Source of the DNA: Pelobates cultripes | Lineage: Eukaryota; Chordata; Amphibia; Anura; Pelobatidae | Assembly (NCBI GenBank): GCA_933207985.1 | Contig: OW240916.1 | Span: 292,873,310-292,937,309 of the forward strand | DNA length: 64,000 bases | Direction of reading: 5' to 3' | Part shown: positions 46,859-57,989 of the stretch, in pieces | Layout of the letters: every line of letters begins with the position of its first letter | Numbering within the stretch: position 1 is the stretch's first letter | The notes under the pieces: generated by a model | Database searches by the model: none | Seen by the model: only the letters and a program-made list of their open reading frames with translations | What the model was told of the DNA's origin: nothing | Translations under genes and position numbers: made by a program

Positions 46859-48461
46859 TTTTTTTTTTTTGACAATCTTTATTTTCAAGTTTTATCATTT
46901 TTTCAAGGAAAGATGTAGTAACGGTATAACGTCAATTTTAACATCAGTTTTCTGAATAGCTTAACAACATTCGTCACCATTGTTTTAACATTCTCAAAAC
47001 AGTTTTCTTAAACACTATTTCTATAGTTTCCATCACATGCTTTAGGTAGAATTATTTAAGGTCAGGTTTCTAGTCTCGTATCCCCACTAGCCTACAATGC
47101 GCAGTTTGTTGCACCTATGGTGTGCGCTCTACGTGTAGGGTGTGAATCGGTGTCTAGTCTGGGTGCTGTGGGGGGTAAGTTTTCTGACACGCTACATTTC
47201 TCATTTCACGTTTCATACCTACAGTGTCAGGAACCTTTTTGTCGCTTGACATGTGTATATATATATTGTTGGGCATGGTATAGGGCCACGCTAGCGAGAA
47301 AAGATATCTTTAGTGCCTTAACTCCTCCCCAGACTACTCAGCACTTATTAACATTCAAGGCCATCTTGTCGCCTAGGTGAGAGCAAAGTGTGATGGTTTA
47401 GGTTAAGTTCCCCACTATTGTGGGTTGGCAGTTGCTGGTGTATATATTTGTATGCCTATCGGTATAGTTTGTCATAAGGGAGGATACTCTAGGTATCAGT
47501 CTAGGAGGCCAGGAGGGGATATTTTCATGCCGGTATCAGCTCTAGGTTGGGTCTCGGTTTCCTGTGTATTTTACACCTGTGATTACAGTGGGTGTGCGTA
47601 TTGATAAGCCCCATTTACGAGCTCGTCAGAGTCAGTCGTTGGGGTTCAGTCCAATGTCCAGTCTCGGGAAAGGGTCATGAGGTAGGGGACCTAGGAGGGA
47701 GGAGTAGCCGGGTGGCTTAGCTCTGTATGAGTCGGTTAACTGCGGGCCTCTGGGGGGCCGTGTTTGGGTTTGCTAATCTGTTGGCTAGGTATGTTTCCCA
47801 AGGGTACCAGGTCAGTGCACATTGCTCCTGTCTACCGTGGAGGTCTGCAGTTAAGGATTCCATTGAGTGGATCTCTTCCACCCTTGTCACCCATTGCTGG
47901 AGGGTAGGCGCTCCCCTCTGTTTCCACATCACAGGGATAAGGGCCTTTGCCGCGTTGAGTAGTGGCAGCAAGAGGGATTTCTTATATGTCTTAACGGGTG
48001 TGGGGGTGTGGTGTAATAGCATCGTTAGGGGTTCTAGGGTTAGCTCCGCACCTGTGATTCTGTTTATCTCTACCCTGATCCTCTCCCAGAATGTGGTAAT
48101 CTCGGGGCACTGCCACCAGATGTGGAAGTAAGTGCCGGTATGCAAGCCGCATCTCCAGCAGGTGTCTGGGGCACCTACGTTCATGCGATTGAGTACGTCT
48201 GGGGTTCTGTACCAGCGTGTTAAAATTTTGTAGTTCAGCTCCTGGTACTTGGAGCTGATAGAGCATTTATGTGTGAGAGTGTAAATCTTGTCCCAGTCTT
48301 GCACAGTAAGGACTTCCCCCGAGTCTCTCTCCCAATGATCTTTAAATTTGAGCACCACATCTTCGTTAGTTTGGGTCTTGAGTATGGTATGTATAGTGGA
48401 GATACCTCTGTGTACGTGTGTTCGGTGTACGCACAGGTGTTCAAAGCTGGTGAGGGGTCTA
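46859..48461 (-). mobile_element. L1-type LINE insertion, 5'-truncated, with 12-bp TSD
   Basis: TTCTTTATTGTT flanks it at 46847-46858 and 48462-48473. The minus strand ends in an A-tail (T-run at 46857-46871) with GAAAATAAAGATTGTC just before it. The coding part is the C-terminal end of ORF2. Confidence 0.92.
47717..48461 (-). pseudogene. L1 ORF2 C-terminal fragment
   Basis: An uninterrupted frame ends at 47717. It contains YQELNYKILTRWYRTPDVL and the Cys-His block CWRCGLHTGTYFHIWWQCPEI, typical of the L1 ORF2 C-terminus. RT and endonuclease are absent because the insertion is 5'-truncated. The frame runs on upstream into flanking DNA (to 48487), which is not part of the element. The lack of stops suggests a recent insertion. 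Confidence 0.88.
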
Positions 48462-49044
48462 TTCTTTATTGTTAAACATATCACCAAATTGCTTCACTAG
48501 GCAAAGAAAGAAGACATTGGGCTGGCGATAATACGATTTACTTCCGGAGCGGACTCTTGATTGGTGGAGATGTCATGTTGTATACCTGTGTTCTGTGCAG
48601 TTAACTTTAGAATTTTCTGTATTTAAAAATGTCTTCTAAAGAAAAGCAAAGATGGAAAAAAGCACAAAACTAACCAAAGAGCCACCCGTTCCTAACATCC
48701 CCATCCCCTCCCTCCCATCCCTCTCCCCCAACCTACCTCAGAGCTCCTGTGGGTCCGACCGGCACCCGCATAGCCAAACCCGGAACCCCTGGGACGTACA
48801 ATGATGAAAGAAACTAACACAACCCTAAAAACCCAAAACTGGCAAAGCGGGAGGCGAGGAGAGGGGGAAACACAAATCGGGAAGAAATAATTCATAACTT
48901 TTAATATGGCTGCACTGTAGCAGCACTGACTAAAAGCTGCAATAGGAAGCGACAGAGACATCAGCTAAATGGCCAAACACACTGCAACTAGAGTCGAACC
49001 CCCAACTGAACACACATACAGACACGAGATAAACCTCACACTAC

Positions 49045-49079
<35 letters not shown>
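49045..49079. repeat. (CA)n microsatellite
   Basis: About 17 CA units. Confidence 0.95.
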
Positions 49080-49081
<2 letters not shown>

Positions 49082-49770
49082 CGACAAGACACCAGAGGGA
49101 TGACCAGACCCATACAGAAGAGACAGGGACGACACACCACTTCCCAACACCCCCCCCCCCAAGACTAAATATGGTTCCACGACAGAACAGACTGTACTAA
49201 AAATCCACAGGGACACGAAAATAGTAGAACTCAACACGAAAACCCTAAGCTAATAGATGAATGAGACACCGCTTAAAACCGCACACAGCTAACTCAAGCG
49301 GTAAACGACCATAGACACCCAACTTGAACTTGAAAAACAATGCCTACATACCTGCATTTGAATGTCATAAATATGATACTCACCCTGCCTAAGAGACCGG
49401 CAAGTCTCAACCACTGTCACTTCTTTAGAGATCTGCGTATCTCAAAATACTGAACGCCTTTTAAAATATTAGAAACCTAAATGATTTGACTAAATGATTC
49501 TTGACAACAGGACAAAACTTAAATAAAAGGTTATTTACAAAAACTCTTCTCTCTGTCTTAAAATGATGACTTTATGTTATGAAATAGTAAAACAAAAACA
49601 CATGAGTATTTATTTGCAGTACTTGAATTAAGCCATTCGGTTAGTGATGGCTGTATTTTTAACTATTTGTTCCAACTGAGTCTGTCACTAGTGTGAAAGC
49701 TATGCTTTAATGAATCCAGCGCTAAAACAGAACATCTACTTCCCGTGTCTCCTGCTTACACAGAACACTG

Positions 49771-50184
49771 TTAGGGTTATTCACTAACAAACTGAGTGAA
49801 TTGTGGACTGAAATGAAAAAAAAAAAAAATGGAAATTTCTTCAGTATACAGATTAAGGATATTGGGGTACTGTGACGTAGTGATGGGTCTAACACAATAT
49901 GGCCATAAAAATGGACCTGTTCATGGTGGAACGGAATCCCCATATTTGCAGAGACCGGTGATTTTAAGTAGCCTAATAAACTTTTAAACTTTATTTTTAC
50001 GTGTGCCCTGTTTCTCAATCTGAATATTGTATAAATGTTGGTCTCCACAGCAGCACCATTGCTGAGCAATGCACATTCTGGGTCCCCTTTTTCACTTAAA
50101 TTGAATTTTCTCAGCTCATGTTTTCTGTCCAAATATTTTGAAATGTATTTTGAATCCACAATTCACACTTTAGTAAATAACTGG
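49771..50184. mobile_element. Inverted-repeat MITE of the same type
   Basis: TTAGGGTTATTCACTAAC at the left; TTTAGTAAATAACTGG at the right. The interior shows paired segments GTGAATTGTGGACTGAAAT and ATTTTGAATCCACAATTCAC. Confidence 0.5.
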
Positions 50185-50388
50185 GTGCTTGTTTAATAAG
50201 CAGATGCATTTGACATTTACCTATTCTGTGTTTCAGTAATGAATTAATAGACACAGGAATAACTGCACCGATGGTCACTAGTAGTGCGGATACTGTGTTG
50301 ACTATTTCGCCCGCAAAAGAGATTTAAAAACAAAAACAACTTCAAATGTTTTGTTGAACAGGTCCATTTTTAAAACCTATTAAAAAAA

Positions 50389-50392
<4 letters not shown>

Positions 50393-50444
<52 letters not shown>
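50393..50444. repeat. (AT)n microsatellite
   Basis: About 26 AT units. Confidence 0.97.
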
Positions 50445-50447
<3 letters not shown>

Positions 50448-50878
50448 AAAAAAGCTTTGCAGATATTTTTCAGTTGAGTTGTGAAAAATATAAAAATAAG
50501 CATGTAGCTTTCCAAAAAGACAGTTTTAGACCAAGTTCACCACAGCTGTATAAGCAGTTCTGTAATCCACTCCTCCAAAAAGTAGTATTTCATAAATGTA
50601 GAATCTTTATGGAACACTCATATTGACAGTGATTGAGTTTCGCTGAAATTGGGATCAGCCATAGATCTCAATGCTGGCGGTACTCTTGCGCATGCACAAG
50701 AGTACAGCGTTGACATCAGCCCCGGCAGCTAAGCAGAACGAGACAGAATAGGATGGCAGTGCCCACGAGGCACAAGTCCAGGTAAGTAAGAACTACCGTC
50801 TCCTGACCCCCACCAGCAAAGTCATCGTCGGGGATCTTTGTAAATAATGCAAAGATTCAAGAAGGTGACATACCCACT

Positions 50879-50958
50879 TTAACCCCTTAAGGACACATGA
50901 TATGTGTGACATGTCATGATTCTCTTTTATTCCAGAAGTTTGGTCCTTAAGGGGTTAA
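50879..50958. mobile_element. 80-bp TTAA mini-MITE, copy C (inverted)
   Basis: Same 16-bp TIRs and core as copy B, but in the opposite orientation. Its right TTAA doubles as the left end of a TTAAAGGAACACTC element. Confidence 0.9.
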
Positions 50959-51290
50959 AGGAACACTCACGCAACAAAACCACTACAGCGAACTGCAGTG
51001 GTTGTGGTGCCAGAAGTGTCGTTGCACCCCCAATTGTTTTCCAATGGTTTGACTTCTTAGCTGGGGTCTGCCCGGCACTACTTCCCGTCTCCACTATTTC
51101 CTATGGTGTGCAGGAAGCCTCCAAAAAGATCAACCCTACAATGTAGGGCAAGATCATTGCTTGAGAGCACTGCAGGTCTTCGCTCATTTACAGAGCTTCA
51201 AAGTCGCCACAGGAAGTAGAGGACACCTGGGGAAAACCAGGTAATAAGTCAAACCGTTGTAAAAACGGTCTGAATCATTACAGGGGTTTG
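50955..51290. mobile_element. T2-like MITE abutting mini-MITE C
   Basis: It starts TTAAAGGAACACTCACGC, followed by a CCACTACAGCGAACTGCAGTGG hairpin. A related fragment with CACTACAGTATACTGCAGTAG is at about 54995-55035. The right end is not clear. Confidence 0.5.
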
Positions 51291-51345
51291 ACGGAATAAA
51301 ACTTTACAATTATAGAAAGGGAGTATTTTACACTTATTGGTTAGG

Positions 51346-51412
51346 TGGTCTGACCAGGATTCTAACTTGTGTTTCTTCGTTCTAAGGTCGTGACGTTACC
51401 ACTTCTTTAACC
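51346..51412 (-). pseudogene. tRNA-derived pseudogene or SINE head
   Basis: On the minus strand an AAGTGGTAACGTCAC D-arm-like segment is followed by a B-box-like GTTAGAATCC and CTGGTCAGACCACC. GTCTG at the start can pair with CAGAC at the end. Anticodon stem pairing is poor, so it is not a working tRNA. Confidence 0.4.
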
Positions 51413-51477
51413 AGACAATATTTGCTGCAGCATGAAGAATTTGTTTTTAGGAAAACATGGTAGACATGAAGACACAC

Positions 51478-51478
<1 letters not shown>

Positions 51479-51537
<59 letters not shown>
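51479..51537. repeat. (AAT)n-(ATT)n inverted microsatellite
   Basis: About 7 AAT units run directly into about 12 ATT units, forming a self-complementary tract. Confidence 0.95.
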
Positions 51538-51539
<2 letters not shown>

Positions 51540-52134
51540 AGGCCGCCTGTGTGTTTGCTGTTTTTTCACAAAGTAAAATTTTTTTTTAAAAATATTTAAA
51601 ATACATTTATAACCTTCTGCTTGTATAACAAAGCAACAAAAAAATAAAATAATATATTAAACATTATTACGAGAAGGTTAGTGGTATAAGTACTACCGAA
51701 TTACATCGACAAATCAGGATCTGTTTGCAGGTATGCATGGTATTCACAGACATATTGCATGATGTAATGGCTTCCAATAGGCCCATGTGATGTGCCTGCC
51801 AGTTTTAGAAAAACACATATCATTACCTTTAACATCTGCAAAGCTCCAGAGAATGTGCAGTGCTTAAAATAGAACCCGTCCTCCCACTAGGCTTTTCATT
51901 CATTCCTCGCTCAAACAGTAATGAGAAAAAAAAAAAAAATACCCAATTGCAGATTTAATCTCTAGAGCAGGTGATGGTCTCAACGCCCATATTCCTTAGC
52001 TTTTTCTGCAAATACTGCATCAGGAAATTACTTGTGGGATAGAGAAACTCCGAGTTTGCTACATGCTGACCCAGCAGTTCGCAGTGAACATAAAAAAAAA
52101 GTGTTGCATATTTTAAGTGCAAACTTAGAGATTG

Positions 52135-52720
52135 TTAAAGGGACACTATAGTCACCAAAACAATTACAGCTTAAAGGACCACTCTAGGCACCCAGACCAC
52201 TTCAGCTTAATGAAGTGGTCTGGGTGCCTGGTCCTTCTAGGGTTAACCTATTTTTAAATAAACATAGCAGTTTCAGAGAAACTGCTATGTTTATTAATGG
52301 GTTAAGCCTTCCCCCATTCCCTCTAGTGGCTGTCTCATTGACAGCCACTAGAGGCGCTTGCGTGCTTCTCACTGTGATTTTCACAGTGAGAGCACGCCAG
52401 CGTCCATAGGAAAGCATGTAAATGCTTTCCTATCGCTGAATGCGCGTGCAGCTCTTGCCGCGCGGCGCATTCAGCCGGCGGGGAGGATCGGAGGAGGAGA
52501 GAAGGAGGAGAGCTCTCCGCCCAGCGCTGGAAAAAGGTAAGTTTTAACCCCTTTCCCCCTTCCAGAGCCGGGCGGGAGGGGGACCCTGAGGGTGGGGACA
52601 CCCTCAGGGCACTATAGTGCCAGGAAAACGAGTATGTTTTCCTGGCACTATAGTGGTCCTTTAATGTAGTAGTTCTGGTGAGTATAATAGCTCCCTTCAG
52701 GCATTTTCATGTAAGAAGGG
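52135..52720. mobile_element. T2-like MITE hosting copy 4
   Basis: It starts TTAAAGGGACACTATAGTCA. After the insert it continues TGTAGTAGTTCTGGTGAGTA, matching the uninterrupted relative at 30487-30590. The right end is unclear. Confidence 0.55.
52171..52664. mobile_element. Hairpin-array TTAA MITE, copy 4 (nested)
   Basis: Inserted in a T2-like element between ATTACAGC and TGTAGTAG. Its second stem is perfect for 18 bp with a different outer pair set (AATAAACATAGCAGTTTC). Other stems are as in copy 2. Confidence 0.88.
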
Positions 52721-53814
52721 GCAGAGGGGCAATGCCAATTAAGGGAAGGGACACACCGTTGGCTTTATAAGAAGTATAAAAACAGGAAAGATATGAAGAT
52801 GGAGTAAAGAGTGGTGTAAACATACACATTAGTGACTAAATCAAGATCTTTTTAGAATATAGAATTATTTGAATTTTAATCTCAATTATATACAAGTCCA
52901 GCTTCTTTTACAATTGGAGATATACACTAAGGCACACCTACAAAGTATTATTTATATTTTTTTTATAAACAAGAAAAAAAAAAAAAAAAAACATTTACAG
53001 GTTGGGGTGGTACCTAGTGTCTCTCCCAAAACAGGGCACGGCACATTTTATTGGGATCTCTGAAACAATCAAGTCTGCAAATACAGGATACTAGCACCCC
53101 ATAGAGTGACATTTGAAGACTCCTGGTCACATACACATTCTTGGACAATTGTGAAATAGCTAATTACTGGTCAAACAGAACTTTAATGAGCTCCAATAAC
53201 CTCCATTACCACCTTAGATTGCAATAGTACACGCATTGCTTTCCTACATAGATGCAATCCACTAACAGCTTAATTTACTTTGACATAGGTACCTTAATTT
53301 AAAGAAAAGAATACTGTATTGCCGAAAAGTTCAAAAATAATTTCTGTGTAACTTGAGACCTAAGCTATGCAGAACCTGTATGGCCTTTGAATAAAGTATA
53401 CTGCATATCAGGTGATAACCAACCTCTTTGCACAAGGTACATTCACCCAGCACCAGATAAGAGCAGATTGCTGTAGGCTGCAAGTCATTCTTATCATATT
53501 AAACTGTATACTCCCTGTAGTGATCTATAGGCACAACGCATACGACAGTAAACAGGTACTAGCAGCAACATTCAAATTGGTAAGGGCCACACATTATATA
53601 TAGGATAATTCACAATATACACATCTTGAAGCTGAATGGTCAATTGTCAGAATTTGTAATATGTTTATATATCCCTATTTTTACCAAATATGTATTTGTG
53701 AGGGGTAAAAAAAATAAATAAAAAAAATAAATAAAAATTCAATGTAAAAATCCACACCTCTATATCCTGCATCTGGGTGCTTCCATGTAAACAGCATTAA
53801 ACATGTTGTAATTC

Positions 53815-54095
53815 GCTTAATCTTAAATATACACTAGAGTTCCTTTTACTCCCCTTTTCTCACATGCTCCGCCTCCATGGCTGAGATCAATCTTGATGAT
53901 CTCAACCAATCCAATGCTTTCCCACAGGAAAGCTTTGAGAGGCTATTGTGCATGCGCGGCAAATCGCCACGTTGCGCCAATCAGCATCTCCTAAAAGAAT
54001 CTCATGAAAAAGGTTAACACAACTCATAAGGGATACTCAGTGTTATTCAATGGTGTAGATTCCTGAGAAGTGACAGTTCCCCTTTAGCGCTTTAA
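53815..54095. mobile_element. Degraded relative of the 33.9-kb MITE
   Basis: Shares GCTCCGCCTCCATGGC.GAGATCA, CTCA.CCAA..CAATGC and CCAATCAGCATCTCCT with 34065-34170. Ends approximate. Confidence 0.45.
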
Positions 54096-55667
54096 TTCTA
54101 ATCTTAAGAATCTCCACTGGTCATTCACATGCATCGTGTAAACACAGTACAAACAAAGGTTGCTACCTCTGATCTCTCTGTATGGTAAAACATTAAAATG
54201 AAATGGAGCAAGTTTGCTAACTTAAATTTCAATAGATCTGCATCTGTTAGTTTTATATCTGGCAACTTGGAAAGGAGGTATTGAAGGGTGTGTGGTTATA
54301 AGGGTTGTGTGCCAGTCGCTAAAGTACTAATATAGAGAGCCTGAGAAGTGCTGCATATGAGTTAAGTGTTCCTAGTGGTTTAATTTAAAAAGCTGGCTGA
54401 AAGTTTAATAAACTCTGTATTTAGTCATTTAATTGTACACCCAGAACAATCTGATAAGGGAATATGTGAGCTATCGCATCCTACAGAGCCACATTAGTCA
54501 GGAAAATGTTCAACGAATAATCTATGACAATATAAATTACACAGTACTAAACCTTAGGATCAAGAAAAGCTAAACAACATGAGAACGCTAGAAGATGGTA
54601 TTCCCCAGCAGAACAATGGGGAAAACTCATAATCTAAATACAGAAAACCTAAACCTGCAGACCAAAGCCACGTAGTTTCCACCAGTAGGGTCACAATTGA
54701 AGGACCATCAAGCAGAAGATAACTCCATGCACCGTGGAGCAACCAATGTAGCAGGCCTTCATAAAGCTTTCTCATCTAAACTCCGAAAAACACACAGGCC
54801 AAACTGTTCTACCACCAACAAATACCGTATATTTCGCTTAATCTTGGGATCAAGATCTCCCACTTAAATCAGCATGAAGTGGTTCAATAAAATAGCTAAA
54901 TAAGATAAGTAGGACATCTTGGAAAGCCGAAGGAAGACAAATTGTTTTACGCTTCCTTAGACCTCTGGAAACTCCCTATAATGGCACTATGCTTACTATA
55001 ACCACTACAGTATACTGCAGTAGTTATGGTGCTAGAATTCCCTTGATAAGGAGTCAAACCATTTGTGTACATACTGTAAGTGTCGAGATTCTTATTGCAC
55101 ATGTGTCACATCAACTACACCTGTGTTGCGACAGAATTCACTTGAACCTCCCATGGCACAGAACCCCACACGTTTAGTATACGCTGGCAATGCTGCTCAC
55201 GGAGGCACCGTACACAGAGGAATGAAAGTGCATACGGTAGGAAATATAAAAGAAGGACTGACTCCTGCAACTTTCAGAGGATTAAAATAGGAAAAACTTA
55301 TAAGGCAGCAGTCGAAATGCATGGCCAGGTGCGTAGAACAGGCCCTTGTCATACATTTCAAGGAGGCTTCTGACTCACTGTTAAAATTTTGCTTTTCATT
55401 TCTGTTTATTTTCCTAAATAAATATTGTGAAAAAACAAACAAACCTTTAATTAGCAGTGAAAGGAAATACCCATAAACCAGACAATCAAAAACTGCAACC
55501 CGGTTGTGGAAATTTATGGATTCAGTGCTCTGTAGTTAGTCAGTCCTAACCAGTAGGCACTCCATAGACCTGTAAGAAGCCAAATTACTTTTGAGAAAAT
55601 TCACCTTGGGTTCCCTGCACAAGTAGGAAACCTGGTAAACCACAGTGTGGCATCCAACTCCTTTAAA

Positions 55668-56130
55668 GGGGAACTCTAAGCAAAATAACCGCGATGGCTC
55701 GCTGCAGTGGTTGTACTGGTTGGAGTGCCCTGGTACTGTGTCTGTTTAGATCAAACCGTAATGAAAGAACAGTATGATATGAACAGAGGGTGTACATATA
55801 TATTCCGGACCCTATAGTGTTAAAAACACGTTGGGTGGCTGGCCCCCCCCTGTTCTCCATAAATACTACTTTTTCCCCAGCACCATGCAGGTCTGCTGGC
55901 GCTGGCCAAGCACACGCTCTGCCTCCTTGGGATTGACAATTAACAATCTAAACCAATCCAATGCTTTTGTGCTTGCGTGAAAAAAACGCCATGCTCGTGG
56001 AGATGTATTGAATCAATGCATCTCTATGGGGAACGTTCAACATTGTGCAGCACTGACCCAGGAAGCAGCTCTAGTGGTGGTCTGCGTGACTGCCACTCGA
56101 GGTGTCACTAGGCAGCAATGTAAACATGAC
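55668..56130. mobile_element. Degraded relative of the 33.9-kb MITE, with T2-like start
   Basis: TTTAAAGGGGAACTCTAAGC near 55662-55681, CGGACCCTATAGTGTTAAA near 55805, then GCTGGCGCTGGCCAAG and CACTCGAGGTGTCACTAGGC. These parallel the complete copy. It may be two joined elements. Confidence 0.45.
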
Positions 56131-56139
56131 AGCACACAT

Positions 56140-57839
56140 GATTTAGGCAGCTGCAGTAGCCTGTGATTGGACACCGCGCAGCACCTCTGAGATCAGAGAG
56201 GGCAAGGAAGTCAGCAACATGAGCTTTGCTACACAGACTGATTTCTTAACACATTTTTTTGCGAAGTCCCCCTATGGCGACATCGATGCTCGTTGGGCAA
56301 TAGCCCAAGGGTGCTGGGCAATGTAATTTTTACTTACCTGAAGCTGTCACGTGCCACCATCTCCATCCAGGGGATCATATTCAGCAATTGGTGCTTCATC
56401 TTCCCTGAGACCATGTCAGTGCTGTAACTTCGCTCATGGCGAGAGTACAACACTTATTGTCTATGAAGAATTCCGCGAGACGCTCCATAGACAATGCCTT
56501 TTTCCTCAAAGCCATCAGTAGTGACGGCTTGGGGAATTAAAAAAAAAACAAAAAAAAAACACATACATTTCAGAAAAATTCCAAGACAGTCAATGTGAGT
56601 ATTTCATAAAGATTTTATCATTATAAAATTCTAATTTTACACATTACTCGGCGTATTATTGCTGTGGAGCTCTGTTATACACTCAGACACACCAACAATA
56701 TAAGATAAGAGGGGCATTATAAAATAGGGACTGATCCTCCTAAAAAGGGACACTTGGGAGGTATGATATAGGCATTAAATTATGATTTACATTATATGAG
56801 CTTTGCTACATGCCACCCATTAGGGTACTTGTACTTACAACTGGATATTAACTTCTTGGAACTTGCAATTGCTCTGGCAAGGGAACTCCACTAGCAAGTT
56901 TATACATCTAAACCACTGAAAACAAACTGGCAGAGCTGCATGTGGCTGCGTAACAGGACCTTACTCATTCATTGCCATTTTTTGGGCCTTACTACAAAAT
57001 GATGCATCAAAACTCTCATCACAGCCAGCCATCCTCATTGCCTGTGAATGGTGGAAGCTATAATCCTTTATTTCAGCTCAAGACCCACCAAAGCTGTGAA
57101 TAATATGGGGTGCAGTACTGCATTCCTCCATCTGTCTTTGGACTGGCCCTACTAGCCATTTTCTCTGCAGGGAATTATGAGAGCTGCAGTCCAATAAAAG
57201 CTAGAGGGCCTGGCTGCAAACCACTGATAAAGCTGTTCTCATTTAGGTGTGTACCACCAGCTGGTACATTCCAGTCTGTCTGCAGAGGTGTTAGTTAACC
57301 CACTATTCACCCAGCTCAGGATTATAGCAGATATCTATTTAAATCTACATAAAACCTTATCAAATTCAGGATTAGATTGCAAGCCTTTAGGTCAAGGTCC
57401 ACCAACAAAATGCAGTTTGGCACAAAATTGATTAGTGCTCATAGTACTGACTCATCCACTTCCCCTGCCCCCCCACCTCCTAAAATCCTACACAACCCCA
57501 CCCCCTCTCCAACATTCATTCAGACTTACCCCAAACTTTTTCCAGGAAGGGGGTGTAGGTGGTAGTGGAGTGTGAAAGAGGGCAGGATGGTGTTTGAAGC
57601 TGATGGGTATACAATGAGTGTGCACTCATGGGAGTATGAGTGTGTGATTTCCTCTAAGTGTAGTTCCTGTGCCTGGATGCAGTTGGGGTATCTGATGTGG
57701 GGTATTCAGCAGAGGGGCCCATTGAGGGGAGCAGGGGGGCAGGGGGGGGGGAAGGGGTAATAGGCTGCTGTGCTGGAGGAGTAACCAGCCTGTGCCCTGC
57801 TTCTCTGCACACTCACTCTGCTACTCCTGCCAGCTGATT
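56140..57839. other. No gene recognised; may hold ATOSB 5' exon
   Basis: If the CCAAT/GC block at 57.9 kb is a minus-strand promoter, the first non-coding exon should lie near 57.85-57.6 kb. No donor could be singled out. It also contains the repeat at 56640-56765. Confidence 0.3.
56640..56765. repeat. Second copy of the ATACCTCCC-type repeat (right half)
   Basis: It shares TATTATTGCTGTGGAGCTCT, TATACACTCAGA and GGGACACTTGGGAGGTATG with the 1.35-1.47 kb segment. Confidence 0.5.
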
Positions 57840-57935
57840 GTGTCTCAGTGCTAACCCTCTCCAAAACCCCGCCCACTGCAAGCCCAAGCTGCCCTCCTAT
57901 TGGTGCAGTGCACTCAGTTGCTATTGGAGGGGAGG
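57840..57935 (-). promoter_or_regulatory. Candidate promoter block (CCAAT x2, GC box)
   Basis: Reading the minus strand there are CCAAT boxes at 57927-57923 and 57903-57899, then a GGGCGGGG GC box at 57874-57867. This is a typical order and spacing upstream of a TATA-less start site. It points towards the ATOSB coding exons, so it may drive that gene, with a first exon near 57.85-57.6 kb. No 5' exon or donor could be proved. Confidence 0.35.
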
Positions 57936-57989
57936 GATGCCACTGCAAAGCTGCAGCCTCCCTGACACTGTCTGTATCCTCCCAGCTCA

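Larger units (their letters stand above)
40251..57830 (-). other. Presumed ATOSB 5' intron
   Basis: The acceptor at 40250 proves an intron upstream of the first coding exon; its 5' end is not known. No protein-coding exon was recognised between 40.25 and 57.8 kb. The stretch holds a GC-rich block (41.67-41.88 kb), MITEs, a hAT-like element with a GT minisatellite and gap, an L1 insertion, an AAT/ATT tract and MITE copies near 51, 52, 54 and 56 kb. Between 48.49 and 49.77 kb I see only unique-looking, A/C-rich sequence with a CA run. Confidence 0.5.
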
